Positions 1 through 9,738 are shown, numbered from the stretch's first letter. The stretch is DNA of 40,964 nucleotides from Microbacteriaceae bacterium UBA1487 (GCA_002325245.1 DCRR01000024.1:25668-66631), one strand, 5' to 3'. Numbers and translations: made by a program. The notes: generated from the sequence alone by a model not told the origin.

Positions 1-1127
1 ATCCCGGCGACCAGCGGCGAGATCGCGAGCAATCCGCCGAGCTTCGGCAGCGAGGTGCTTCCGGCGCGGCGTTCGATGAGTCCCGCCGCGAGGAACAGCG
101 TGGTCTGCACGACGATGTGGTGCACGACGTAGTAGATCGTCGCGGTCGTTCCGGCGACCGTTCCGAGTCCGATGCCGAGGATCATGTAGCCGATGTGGCT
201 GACGAGCGTGAAGCTCAGCAGCCGCTTGATGTCGCTCTGCGCGACGGCGCCGAGCACGCCGACCACCATGGTGATCGTCGCGACCGTCAGGAGCAGCGGG
301 TTCAGCTCGGGCCCCGGGAACAGCAGCGTCTCAGTGCGGATGATGGCGTAGACGCCGACCTTGGTCAGCAATCCGGCGAACACCGCGGTGACTGGCGCCG
401 GCGCCGTGGGGTAGGAGTCGGGCAGCCAGAACGACAGCGGGAACACGGCGGCCTTGATGCCGAAGCCGAGCAGCAGCATCACGTGCAGCAGGATCTGCAC
501 GTCGGTGGGGATGGATTCGAGCCGGTCGGCGATCTGCGCCATGTTCACGGTGCCGGTGGCCCCGTAGATCATCGCGATCGAGCCGAGGAACAGCGCCGAC
601 GACACCAGGCTGACGACGATGTAGGTGGTGCCGGCGCGGATGCGCTCGGTCGTTCCGCCGATCGTGATGAGCACGTAGCTGGAGACCAGCAGCACCTCGA
701 AGCCGACGTAGAGGTTGAACAGGTCGCCGGCGATGAACGCGATCGCGACTCCCGCGGCCAGGATCAGATAGGTCGGGTAGTAGATCGTGACGGGAGTCTC
801 GGCGTCGCCGTCGGCGAGACCCTGTCCGACGGAGAACAGCAGAACCGCGAGCAGCACGATGGCCGAGATCGCGAGCAGCAGCGCCGCGAGCCGGTCGACG
901 ATGAGGACGATGCCGTACGGCGCCGCCCAGCCCCCGACCTCCATCACGAGCGGTCCGCCGGTGTCGGCCGCGACGAGCATGACGATGCTCACGGCGAGCA
1001 TCCCGACCAGTGCGGCCACGGCGAGCACGCGCTGCGCCCGGGCGCGCCGACCGAGGGCGAGCGCGGCTCCGGCGCCGATCAGCGGGAGCAGCACCACGAG
1101 GGGCACCAGCGCCACGGGGGCGTTCAT
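1..1127 (-). CDS. mrpD: Mrp-type cation/proton antiporter subunit D (3' end outside window)
   Basis: Membrane subunit of the multi-gene Mrp (Mnh) antiporter, which exchanges Na+ or K+ for protons; related to the proton-pumping NuoL/M/N subunits of complex I. The reading frame runs from an ATG at 1125-1127 off the left edge, giving about 375 residues of a protein normally near 500. The start MNAPVALVPLVVL is hydrophobic, and successive hydrophobic helices follow. The start codon overlaps the mrpC stop in an ATGA, so translation is probably coupled. mrpE, F and G would be expected beyond the left edge but cannot be seen. Family assignment is firm from position after MrpA and MrpC and from the hydrophobic profile; the ion specificity is not readable from sequence. 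Confidence 0.9.
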   Translation of the reverse strand, partial: MNAPVALVPLVVLLPLIGAGAALALGRRARAQRVLAVAALVGMLAVSIVMLVAADTGGPLVMEVGGWAAPYGIVLIVDRLAALLLAISAIVLLAVLLFSVGQGLADGDAETPVTIYYPTYLILAAGVAIAFIAGDLFNLYVGFEVLLVSSYVLITIGGTTERIRAGTTYIVVSLVSSALFLGSIAMIYGATGTVNMAQIADRLESIPTDVQILLHVMLLLGFGIKAAVFPLSFWLPDSYPTAPAPVTAVFAGLLTKVGVYAIIRTETLLFPGPELNPLLLTVATITMVVGVLGAVAQSDIKRLLSFTLVSHIGYMILGIGLGTVAGTTATIYYVVHHIVVQTTLFLAAGLIERRAGSTSLPKLGGLLAISPLVAG

Positions 1128-1594
1128 CGCGCCACCTCCGCCTCGGTGCTCGGCGGGGTCTCGGGCTCGCCGTCGCCGAACTCGCTCGACTCGCTCGCGA
1201 CGTCGTCGCTGTACTCGGTGTGCTCTCCCGCCGTCGAGGCGGTTCCGGCGCGCATCGCCAGGTCGTCGGCGTCGTCGGAGAGCGTGTCGGCGCGGGAGAG
1301 CAGCCACGACCGGTAGATGAGCGCCAGCAGGAACGCCGAGACGGCGAAGGTGATCACGATCGCGGTGAGGATGAGAGCCTGCGGAAGCGGGTCGCTGATC
1401 GCCTCGGTGCTCTCCTCGTCGTAGATCGGGGCGGCGCCCGGGCGTCCCGCGACGATCAGGATGAGCAGGTTGGTGGCGTTGCCGACCAGCAGGAAGCCGA
1501 ACAGCACGCGCGTCATGCTCCGCTCCAGCAGCAGGTACACCCCGCAGGCGTAGAGCACGGCCATCACCACGAGCAGCACGAGTGAGACGCTCAT
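1124..1594 (-). CDS. mrpC: Mrp-type cation/proton antiporter subunit C
   Basis: A 156-residue NuoK-like membrane subunit of the Mrp antiporter. Three hydrophobic helices are visible: near residues 3-20 (VSLVLLVVMAVLYACG), 29-50 (containing the family-typical GNATNLLIL) and 70-95 (ALILTAIVITFAVSAF). A charged, Ser/Glu-rich cytoplasmic tail of about 50 residues follows, somewhat longer than in the Bacillus protein. The ATG at 1592-1594 overlaps the mrpA stop and its own stop overlaps the mrpD start, so A-C-D form one coupled unit. NuoK-like subunits are structural parts of the proton path in the assembled complex. The hydrophilic tail is variable in actinobacteria and has no known role. Confidence 0.93.
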   Translation of the reverse strand: MSVSLVLLVVMAVLYACGVYLLLERSMTRVLFGFLLVGNATNLLILIVAGRPGAAPIYDEESTEAISDPLPQALILTAIVITFAVSAFLLALIYRSWLLSRADTLSDDADDLAMRAGTASTAGEHTEYSDDVASESSEFGDGEPETPPSTEAEVAR

Positions 1595-4521
1595 ACCGAA
1601 ACCTCCCCGGATGCGCGTCGGCTCGCCGTCCCGGCCTCGGCGTCCTCGCTCTGGCGGTCGACCTCGGCGCCGAGGCTGCGCAGCACGTCGAGGGCGAGCC
1701 CGACGACCACGAGGTACACGCCGATGTCGAAGAACATCGAGGTGACCAGGTCGATCTCGCCGAAGATTCCGAGCGACAGGGTGAACCAGGTGGAGGTGAG
1801 CGCGTCGACGCCGAAGAACAGCGGGATGACCGCGGTGGAGGCTGCGGTGAGCAGCCCGACCCCGAGGATGACGCCCGCATCGAACGGCGCGGCGGCCCCC
1901 AGTTCGCGGCGGCCGCCGGCGAGGTAGCGCGCGGTGAGCGCGAGGCCGACGACGAGTCCGCCCGCGAAACCGCCGCCGGGGGCGTTGTGCCCCACCAGCA
2001 GCAGGTACACCGAGACGACGATGAGCGCGTGGAAGATCAGCCGGACGACCACTTCGAGCAGGATCGAGCGGTTCTCCGGCGACAGCGTGCGGCCGGCCAG
2101 CAGCCACGATCCGCGGGCGACCGGCACGTGCAGCGGCTCCTCCTGCTGCAAACGGCGCTTGCGGAACGAGGCGCGCGCGGCCCGCCGCCCGACGCGCGGC
2201 AGGTCGTCGCGGCGCGAGCTCACGAAGATGAGGCTGGCGACACCGGTCGCGGCGGCGATCACGACCGACAGCTCGCCGAGCGTGTCCCAGGCGCGGATGT
2301 CGACGAGCGCCACGTTGACGACGTTGCGCCCGTGGCCCTGCTCGTAGGCGAGCTCGGGCCAGGCGAGCGAGATGGGCTCGTCGACGCGCACCCCGGTTGC
2401 CACGATCGCGACGGCGGCCATCGCGAGCCCCACGGTGACGCCGAGCAGCGCGCGCGGGATCCGATTCGTGCTGCCGTTGTGCTCGCCGAGCCGCGCCGGC
2501 AGTCGACGCAGCACGAGCACGAAGGCGACGAGCGTGACCACCTCGACGAGAAGCTGGGTGAGCGCCAGGTCCGGTGCGCCCTGCGTGGCGAAGATCGCCG
2601 CCATGCCGGTGCCGGTGACCCCGACGAGGATCGCCCCCGCGAAGCGCTTCTGGGCTCGTGCCGCCGCGAGCGCGCCGACGACCATGACCAGGCCCGCGGC
2701 GAACTGGACCGGACCCTGCGCGAGCTCCCAGTTCTGCGACCAGGATTCGACGTTCAGCAGCGCGCCGACGAGCGCGAGCGCCACGACCAGGTAGATGACG
2801 CCGAGATAGAACGGCAGCGATCCGCGCTGCAGCTGCGCGGTCAGCCACGCCGCGACTCGGTCGGTCGCGCCGACGACGGCGCGGTACACGCGCTCGGCGA
2901 ATGGAGCGCGCGGGTCGCGCTCCTCGCGCCGCCGCAGCACGGCGGCGAGGCCGAGGCCGAGCGCGATGCTGACGCCGGAGGCCGCGAGCGCGAGCCCGAC
3001 GCCGTGCCAGAACTCTACGTGCGGCGCCTCGGCGGCATCCGCGTATCCGGCGATGCTCGCCGTCGCGAGCGGGTCGATGATCGCGGCGAACGGGCCGAGC
3101 GCGAGGGTGAGCACGACGAGCACGACGGCGGGCCCGACCATGAAGCCGCGCTCGGTGCCGCTCGGCACGCGCATCGTGCGGATGCCGCCGGTGTCGCGCG
3201 GGACCACCCGCTCGGGCCGTTTGTCGCCGAACGCTCCCCAGACGAAGCGGATGCCGTAGGCAAGCGTCAGCACCGCCCCGGCGACGAGCGCGGCCAGCAC
3301 GAGCCACGCCACCGCGTCACCGGCTTCGGCGACCTCGAGAACCGCGGCGAACACGGCCTCCTTCGCCACGAAGCCGAACAGCGGCGGGAGCCCGGCCATC
3401 GAGGAGACCGCGATGATCGCAGCCGCGGCGAGGACCGGCGCGCGCCGCCCGAGTCCGGTGATCTCACGCAGGTCGCGCGTTCCCATCCGCTGGTCGACGA
3501 TGCCGACGATGAGAAACAGCGCCGACTTGAACAGCGCGTGCGCGAGCAGCAGCACGATGCCGGCGAGCGCCGCCTCGGCTGTGCCGAAGCCGGCGATCGC
3601 GACGAGCATGCCCAACTGGCTGACCGTGCCGTGGGCGAGCACCTGCTTGAGATCGGTCTGCCGCAGGGCCTGAATGCCGCCGAGCAGCAGGGTGACGAGT
3701 CCCAGCGTGACGAGCACTTCGCTCCACCCCGGCGTCGCGGCGAAGCCCGGGCCCAGGCGCAGCACCAGGTACACGCCCGCCTTCACCATCGCCGCGGCGT
3801 GCAAGTAGGCGCTGACCGGCGTCGGGGCGGCCATCGCGCCGGGCAGCCAGAAGTGGAACGGGAAGATCGCCGACTTCGAGAGCGCGCCGACCAGCACCAG
3901 CATGATCGCGACGGTCACGACGGGACCGCTCGGGGGCTCGGCGATCAGCTCGCGCAGCGAGGTCGTGCCGCCCTCGGCGACCAGCAGAACGAAGCCGACC
4001 AGCATGACGAGCCCGCCGAGCGTGGTCACCAGCAGTGCCTGCAGCGCGCCGCTTCGGCTCGCGCGCTTCTGATGCGAGTGGCCGATGAGCAGGTAGGAGA
4101 AGACGCTGGTCGCCTCCCAGAAGATGAAGAGAAGGTAGACATCGTCGGCCAGGACGAGGCCGTACATGGCGCCGGCGAAGGCCATGAAGGTTCCCGCGAA
4201 CACCCCGATGCGGGCGTCGTCTCCGCGGAAGTATCGCGCGCAGTAGAGCAGCACGACCGCGCCGACGCCGGTCACGACGAGCGCGAGCAGCAGACCCAGG
4301 GGATCCATGACGAAGGAGACGCTCAGGTCGAGCTGGTCGATCCAGACCATCGACTCGACGAGCACCCCGCCCGCGGCGACCTCGGGGGCGTGCACGAGCG
4401 CCTGGACGAATCCGGCGGCGGCGACGAGCGCCGCGAGCGGGAACACCCCCCGGCCGACCCAACGCGCAAGAGCGGGCAGCACGACTGCGGCGCCGATGAA
4501 CGCGAGAAAGATGGAGAGCAT
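1591..4521 (-). CDS. mrpA: Mrp-type cation/proton antiporter subunit A fused to subunit B domain
   Basis: Largest Mrp subunit, 976 residues. The N-terminal two thirds is a NuoL-like antiporter module with conserved segments such as FHFWLPGAM and HAAAMVKAG near residues 220-250 and LFKSALF in a later helix. A middle membrane region holds the MrpA-specific extension with the TQGAPDLALTQLLVE segment. Residues about 823-955 are an MrpB domain, recognised by GHNAPGGGFAGG and GIFGEIDLVTSMFFDIG. This A-B fusion explains why no separate mrpB lies between mrpA and mrpC and is usual in actinobacteria. The ATG at 4521 is preceded by a GAAGGGA ribosome binding site. The complex expels Na+ and buffers pH and osmotic stress; which of these matters here is inferred, not shown. 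Confidence 0.95.
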   Translation of the reverse strand: MLSIFLAFIGAAVVLPALARWVGRGVFPLAALVAAAGFVQALVHAPEVAAGGVLVESMVWIDQLDLSVSFVMDPLGLLLALVVTGVGAVVLLYCARYFRGDDARIGVFAGTFMAFAGAMYGLVLADDVYLLFIFWEATSVFSYLLIGHSHQKRASRSGALQALLVTTLGGLVMLVGFVLLVAEGGTTSLRELIAEPPSGPVVTVAIMLVLVGALSKSAIFPFHFWLPGAMAAPTPVSAYLHAAAMVKAGVYLVLRLGPGFAATPGWSEVLVTLGLVTLLLGGIQALRQTDLKQVLAHGTVSQLGMLVAIAGFGTAEAALAGIVLLLAHALFKSALFLIVGIVDQRMGTRDLREITGLGRRAPVLAAAAIIAVSSMAGLPPLFGFVAKEAVFAAVLEVAEAGDAVAWLVLAALVAGAVLTLAYGIRFVWGAFGDKRPERVVPRDTGGIRTMRVPSGTERGFMVGPAVVLVVLTLALGPFAAIIDPLATASIAGYADAAEAPHVEFWHGVGLALAASGVSIALGLGLAAVLRRREERDPRAPFAERVYRAVVGATDRVAAWLTAQLQRGSLPFYLGVIYLVVALALVGALLNVESWSQNWELAQGPVQFAAGLVMVVGALAAARAQKRFAGAILVGVTGTGMAAIFATQGAPDLALTQLLVEVVTLVAFVLVLRRLPARLGEHNGSTNRIPRALLGVTVGLAMAAVAIVATGVRVDEPISLAWPELAYEQGHGRNVVNVALVDIRAWDTLGELSVVIAAATGVASLIFVSSRRDDLPRVGRRAARASFRKRRLQQEEPLHVPVARGSWLLAGRTLSPENRSILLEVVVRLIFHALIVVSVYLLLVGHNAPGGGFAGGLVVGLALTARYLAGGRRELGAAAPFDAGVILGVGLLTAASTAVIPLFFGVDALTSTWFTLSLGIFGEIDLVTSMFFDIGVYLVVVGLALDVLRSLGAEVDRQSEDAEAGTASRRASGEVSV

Positions 4522-4548
4522 CCCGTCCCTTCCGCGCCGCCGGATTCC

Positions 4549-4571
4549 AGATTACTGTGAGGAAACTGTGA
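4549..4571 (-). promoter_or_regulatory. mrpA promoter with 11-base-period direct repeat
   Basis: On the minus strand a -10-like TAATCT (4549-4554) lies 27 bases before the mrpA ATG. Directly upstream, partly overlapping it, are two copies of TCACAGT (4565-4571 and 4554-4560) separated by four bases, an 11-base period. That spacing is typical of tandem sites for OmpR/PhoB-type response regulators. The repeat is seen directly; a regulator binding it is inference. Confidence 0.5.
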
Positions 4572-4582
4572 AGAAGCCGCGC

Positions 4583-5364
4583 TCAGGCGCGAGCGGCCTC
4601 GCGCAGAGTCGCCAGCTCATCGAGCACGTGGGCGACCTCGTCCGGACCCCCGACGCGGAAGCTCGCGGCGGTGTCGCCCGGCCCGCTCTTGAGGCCGAGG
4701 TCCGCGTCGCCGAGCACACGGAACGCATCCTCGTCGGTCACATCGTCGCCGGCGAAGAACACGGCGTCGGCGTGCGTGTAGCGGCGAAGGTGCTCGACCG
4801 CTTCGCCCTTGTTCGCCGAGCGCACCGAGAACTCGAGCACGTTCTTGCCGCCGCGCACGGTGAGCCCGTCGAGGCGCTCCTCGGCCCGCGCGCGCGTCTC
4901 GCGCTGGGCGCGCTGGGCGTCATCGGGCGTCGCGAGTCGGCTGTGCACCGCGAAGCCGGCGGGCTTGTGCTCCAGCCAGACCTGATCGATGTCGGCGACG
5001 GCGGCCTCGAGCACGTCGTGCAGCACCTGGACGCGCTCCAGCTCGTGCGGCTCCAGCGGGTCGCCGTCCCCGTCGGCGTCGAGACGGTACTCAACTCCAT
5101 GCGAGCCCACCAGAAGCGTCTCGGGAGTGGCACCGGTCACGTGCTGCAGGCTTCCGAGCGCGCGCCCGGAGATGAACGCGAGCCGTGTCTCGGGCAGCGC
5201 CAGCAGCCGCTCGACGGCGGCCTGGGCGGCCGGAATCGCGCGGGCGTCCTCGGGCGAATCGACCTCGGGTGCGAGCGTGCCATCGAAGTCGAGCGCCATC
5301 AGCAGGCGGGGCACCCCGGCGATCGCGCGCAGCGCGTCGCGCAGTGCGGGGGTCACGTCGGTGC

Positions 5365-5368
<4 letters not shown>
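4583..5368 (-). CDS. otsB: Trehalose-6-phosphate phosphatase
   Basis: Removes phosphate from trehalose 6-phosphate to give trehalose, the second step of the OtsAB pathway. The 261-residue protein is a HAD-superfamily phosphatase: motif I is ALDFDGTLAP with catalytic aspartates at residues 27 and 29, an ISGRAL segment supplies motif II, a lysine-containing cap region follows, and the acidic motif IV is FFAGDDVTDEDAF. Length is normal for stand-alone bacterial OtsB. The ATG overlaps the otsA stop by four bases, so both enzymes are probably made in matched amounts. It ends 61 bases before the mrpA start, with a likely separate promoter in that gap. Trehalose acts as a compatible solute and stress protectant. 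Confidence 0.95.
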
Positions 5369-6822
<1,454 letters not shown>

Positions 6823-6828
6823 GCCGAT

Positions 6829-6834
6829 ACGGTA
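6829..6834 (-). promoter_or_regulatory. -10 element of otsA, leaderless
   Basis: TACCGT on the minus strand ends six bases before the otsA ATG, so transcription would begin at the A of ATG. The hexamer sits inside the near-palindrome GATACGGTATC (6826-6836). No clear -35 is seen. Confidence 0.5.
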
Positions 6835-6937
6835 TCAGCCGGCCCTCGCCCCGAACCCGAGAAGTCCCCGGGTCCGGCGACGGCGCCGCGGTCGGAAACC
6901 TTTGCACGGGCGACACACGCGCGACATCTTCGCTGAG

Positions 6938-6943
6938 TAGCGT
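6938..6943 (+). promoter_or_regulatory. -10 element of the 6950 gene, leaderless
   Basis: TAGCGT followed by six bases and then ATG. The geometry predicts transcription start on the A of the start codon; there is no ribosome binding site in this short distance. No -35 consensus is visible. Confidence 0.5.
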
Positions 6944-6949
6944 GCCGCC

Positions 6950-7846
6950 ATGATCGCCATCGGAATGAGCACCTCGTGCGTCTTCCCCCTCGGCGTCGAG
7001 CAGGCTTTCCGCCTGGCCCGGCTCGCGGGCTTCGACGGCATCGAGGTCATGGTCACGAGCGATGCCGTCACCCGGGATGCCGCCGCCCTGCGCGCGCTCA
7101 GCGAGCGGTACGAGCTTCCGATCCTCGCCATCCATGCCCCGGTGCTGCTGCTGACCCCGTTCGTCTGGGGCCGGGACCCCGCGGTGAAGCTGCAGCGCTC
7201 GGCGGAGCTCGCGGCCACGCTCGGCGCGCCGAGCGTCGTGGTGCATCCGCCGTTCCGCTGGCAGTCCGGCTACGCGACCGACTTCGAGCGGATCGTCCGC
7301 CGCACTGCCGCCGATGCGGGGGTCGAGATCGCGGTCGAGAACATGTTCCCGTGGAAGGTCGCGGGCCGACAGCTCACCGCCTACGCGCCGAGCCCCGACC
7401 CGCTCGACCTCGACGTCGACGCGATGACGCTCGACTTCTCGCACGCCTCCCTCGCCGGGCGCGACTCGCTCGAGATCGCGATGGCGATGGGCGATCGCCT
7501 GCGCCACCTCCACCTCTGCGACGGGCGCGGCTCAGTCGAGGACGGCACGGTCTTCGACGAGCACCTGCTGCCCGGACGCGGCACCCAGCCCGTCGCCGAG
7601 ACCCTGGACTGGCTCGCGAGCACCGACTGGTCGGGATCGGTGGTCGCCGAGGTGAAGCCCGCGACGTCGACGAGCGACGCCAAGCGCCTCGCCCAGCTGA
7701 TCGAGACGGTCGCGTTCGCGAAGCACCACCTCGGCCAGAAGCACGCCACGCGCGAGCCCCTGCTGACCGGCGCCGCCCCGCGCTTCGGGAGGCGCCGACG
7801 CGACGAGTTCGACGTCGAGGCCCGGTCCACCGGCGATGCGCGATAG
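6950..7846 (+). CDS. Sugar phosphate isomerase/epimerase family protein (TIM barrel)
   Basis: A 298-residue protein of the AP-endonuclease-2/xylose-isomerase-like TIM-barrel superfamily. The first strand MIAIGMSTSCVFP is followed by LARLAGFDGIEVMV, the usual first barrel repeat. Metal-ligand candidates typical of the fold are visible: His in SVVVHPPF, Glu in IAVENMFPW, Asp and His in LDFSHA, His in HLHLCDG, and Glu in SVVAEVKP. These suggest a divalent-metal isomerase, epimerase or endonuclease. The substrate cannot be named. The C-terminal 40 residues are Arg-rich and outside the barrel. It is divergent from otsA, but a role in trehalose metabolism would be guesswork. Start chosen at the ATG with the leaderless -10. 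Confidence 0.85.
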   Translation: MIAIGMSTSCVFPLGVEQAFRLARLAGFDGIEVMVTSDAVTRDAAALRALSERYELPILAIHAPVLLLTPFVWGRDPAVKLQRSAELAATLGAPSVVVHPPFRWQSGYATDFERIVRRTAADAGVEIAVENMFPWKVAGRQLTAYAPSPDPLDLDVDAMTLDFSHASLAGRDSLEIAMAMGDRLRHLHLCDGRGSVEDGTVFDEHLLPGRGTQPVAETLDWLASTDWSGSVVAEVKPATSTSDAKRLAQLIETVAFAKHHLGQKHATREPLLTGAAPRFGRRRRDEFDVEARSTGDAR

Positions 7847-7849
7847 CGT
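7844..7849 (+). promoter_or_regulatory. Possible -10 element for the small membrane protein gene
   Basis: TAGCGT overlaps the stop codon of the preceding gene and would place a start about 17 bases before the ATG at 7873, leaving room for the strong AGGAGG ribosome binding site at 7862-7867. Readthrough from the upstream gene is equally possible. Confidence 0.35.
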
Positions 7850-7872
7850 GGAGCAACAGTCAGGAGGCGTCG

Positions 7873-8064
7873 ATGCGCAAGTTCCTCTTCAACACCAGCG
7901 TGTTGAGCTCGGTCTTCGGTGCCGTCGGCATCGCGAAGCAGACCAAGGAGGGCCCGCGCGACTGGCGGCTGATCCTGATGTGGATCAGCTGGGCCATCTC
8001 GGTCGCGATCGCTGTCGGCACGGTCGTCGAGTCCAGCCGCGAGCACGAGCTCGACGAGTACTAG
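7873..8064 (+). CDS. Small single-helix membrane protein, unknown function
   Basis: A 63-residue protein starting MRKFLFNTSVLSS. It has a weakly hydrophobic N-terminus, a basic stretch around residues 22-32, one clear transmembrane helix at about 34-53 (LMWISWAISVAIAVGTVV) and an acidic tail ending HELDEY. A perfect AGGAGG at 7862-7867, five bases before the ATG, supports translation. Similar tiny membrane proteins are common in Microbacteriaceae; I know no function. It lies 26 bases after the TIM-barrel gene on the same strand and may be co-transcribed with it. Confidence 0.75.
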   Translation: MRKFLFNTSVLSSVFGAVGIAKQTKEGPRDWRLILMWISWAISVAIAVGTVVESSREHELDEY

Positions 8065-8131
8065 ACCAACGCCCGCTCCCCCAGGGCGACGAAGGCACAG
8101 CCAAGCCCCAGAAACATCCCAGCGGCGGTTG

Positions 8132-8137
8132 CTAGCG
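8132..8137 (+). promoter_or_regulatory. Possible -10 element for the 8181 gene
   Basis: TTGCTAGCGT contains a TAGCGT hexamer like those in front of neighbouring genes. It would give a leader of about 37 bases before the ATG at 8181. No -35 consensus and no obvious Shine-Dalgarno sequence are seen. The rest of the gap 8065-8180 shows nothing else. Confidence 0.35.
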
Positions 8138-8180
8138 TCGCCCAGTTCGCACTCACCGTGAGCGCGAACGCCCTTCGCCT

Positions 8181-8864
8181 ATGGCCACCTTCTTCCGCCC
8201 CCACTACGTCGCGCGCGTGCAGCGGCACACACCGCGCACGCGCTTCCGCCTGCCCCTGCTGCTGGCGCCCGTCGCCGCCGCCCTCGGCCTGGCGATGATC
8301 ATCGTGAACGCGCCGCCCGCGCCCGCCACCGATGCGCAGCTGATCGCCGCCTACAACGACCGCTGGGGGCAGTCGCTCACCGTGCCGTCGACCGTCGAGA
8401 CGCCCGAGATCGTGCGCGACAGCTATGACGCGACCCCGGGCATCGAGACTCTGAAGGCGAGCGGCACCAACTACGACTGGGCAACGATGGTGCTGCTGTT
8501 CGCCGACTTCCCGGTCACCGAGGACAGCGTCACCGTCATCACGCGCTGGATGCGCCAGGAGAACTACGTCGACAACTGGTGGCTGCGCAACAACCCCCTC
8601 AACAACGGCTGGGGCGCGGAGGGCGGAACCTTCCTCGGCGGCAACCCCGATCTGGTGGACGCCGCGCAGGATGTCGCCAACGCGCTGACCACCTACGCCG
8701 GCTACGCGGGGATGCGCGCCGCCTTCGAGCGGGGCGCCTCCGCCGCCGAGATCGAGAACGAGATCTGGTTCGGCCCCTGGGCGACCGGGCACTACAACGA
8801 CGGCGCGCATTGGAGCTACGTCGAGGTGCCGGTCGTGACCGCGCCGGCGAGCGCGTGGGGCTGA
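8181..8864 (+). CDS. Secreted or anchored protein with NNPLNN motif, possible wall-lytic fold
   Basis: A 227-residue protein with a basic N-terminus (residues 1-22), a hydrophobic segment at about 23-43 (LPLLLAPVAAALGLAMIIV) and a Pro/Ala boundary that could be a signal peptide or an anchor. The extracellular part carries TRWMRQENYVDNWWLRNNPLNN at about 120-140, quoted here only as its key residues: Glu in RQEN, the Trp pair and NNPLNN. It ends in a FGPWATGHYNDG segment. A Glu followed by an NNPLN motif and a closing PWATGHY segment occurs in small phage- and wall-associated proteins of actinobacteria that resemble lysozyme-like hydrolases; this is my recollection of the pattern, not a search. 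The catalytic role is unproven. Confidence 0.65.
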   Translation: MATFFRPHYVARVQRHTPRTRFRLPLLLAPVAAALGLAMIIVNAPPAPATDAQLIAAYNDRWGQSLTVPSTVETPEIVRDSYDATPGIETLKASGTNYDWATMVLLFADFPVTEDSVTVITRWMRQENYVDNWWLRNNPLNNGWGAEGGTFLGGNPDLVDAAQDVANALTTYAGYAGMRAAFERGASAAEIENEIWFGPWATGHYNDGAHWSYVEVPVVTAPASAWG

Positions 8865-8934
8865 TCGGAGCTCGGCGGCCTCACTCGTCTCATCGAGCCC
8901 GCCCCTGACAGCGCGCCGCGCCGCGCTCGCCCCG

Positions 8935-8940
8935 TAGAGT
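8935..8940 (+). promoter_or_regulatory. -10 element of the 8947 gene, leaderless
   Basis: TAGAGT, then six bases, then the GTG start. Same geometry as for otsA, predicting transcription start at the first base of the start codon. Confidence 0.5.
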
Positions 8941-8946
8941 GCGTGC

Positions 8947-9708
8947 GTGACTTCTGACTCTCGCGCGCCGCGCCTCCGTCGCATCGTGCGTCGCACCGGC
9001 CTGATCGCCCTCGCACTCGGCGTCGCCGCCCTCGGCGGAGCGGTGACCTGGGCCGCCAATCCGATGCCCGCCGAGCCCGAGCCGCTCGCCGCGGTCGCGG
9101 CGGATCCGTCGCTCACCGTGATCGACGGCGACGGCGTCATCGTGCTCGACCCCGCCGAGCCGTCGGGCGTCGGCCTCGTCTTCCTGCCCGGTGCGCGCGT
9201 GGCGCCGGCCGCGTACGAGTCCAAGCTCTCCGCCCTCGCCGACGACGGCATCACCGTGGTCATCGCCGAGGTGCCACTGAACTTCGCGATCCTCGAGACG
9301 CGCGACCTCGATACCCTCACTGCGAGCGCCCCGGCGGTCGATACCTGGTACCTCGGCGGGCATTCGCTCGGCGGCGTGCGCGCCTGCCAGTACGCGGCCG
9401 ACAGCCTCGACCGGGTGGCCGGGCTCGTCCTGTTCGGGTCGTACTGCGCGAGCGACCTCTCGGACTCCGGCCTCGACGTGCTGAGCCTGGCCGGCGAGAA
9501 CGACGGGCTGAGCACCGCCGAGAAGATCGCCGACGCAGCGGACCTGCTGCCGGCCGACACCGAGTTCGTCGAGATCCCCGGGGCGACGCACGCCCAGTTC
9601 GGCGACTACGGCACACAGCCGGGCGACGGCGAGGCGACCACGACGGATGCGGAGGTGCGCGCGGCGATCGCCGCATCAATCGCTGCCTTCCTGCCCAGCG
9701 CCCGCTGA
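8947..9708 (+). CDS. Membrane-anchored alpha/beta hydrolase
   Basis: A 253-residue protein with one N-terminal helix (about residues 18-38, GLIALALGVAALGGAVTW) followed by an exported alpha/beta-hydrolase domain. The nucleophile elbow is GGHSLGG, the acid is probably Asp in GENDGL, and the His lies in GATHAQFGDYG, giving a complete Ser-Asp-His triad of the small dienelactone-hydrolase-like type. The Tyr-Cys pair in FGSYCAS is also characteristic of this subgroup. Substrate unknown; an esterase or lipase-like activity outside the membrane is likely. It starts with GTG at 8947, supported by a leaderless -10. The strong terminator at 9739-9777 follows. Confidence 0.85.
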   Translation: MTSDSRAPRLRRIVRRTGLIALALGVAALGGAVTWAANPMPAEPEPLAAVAADPSLTVIDGDGVIVLDPAEPSGVGLVFLPGARVAPAAYESKLSALADDGITVVIAEVPLNFAILETRDLDTLTASAPAVDTWYLGGHSLGGVRACQYAADSLDRVAGLVLFGSYCASDLSDSGLDVLSLAGENDGLSTAEKIADAADLLPADTEFVEIPGATHAQFGDYGTQPGDGEATTTDAEVRAAIAASIAAFLPSAR

Positions 9709-9738
9709 CCGCGCCGGACCGAACCGCGCCCGGACAGC

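Noticed and set aside
117..4560. Long open frames on the plus strand opposite the mrp genes
   Set aside because: They translate to Arg/Asp/Glu/His-rich repetitive sequence typical of antisense frames in high-G+C DNA, and the minus strand carries clear membrane-protein families.
8061..9591. Minus-strand open frames opposite the 8181 and 8947 genes
   Set aside because: Low-complexity antisense translation; the plus strand shows signal sequences and a catalytic triad.
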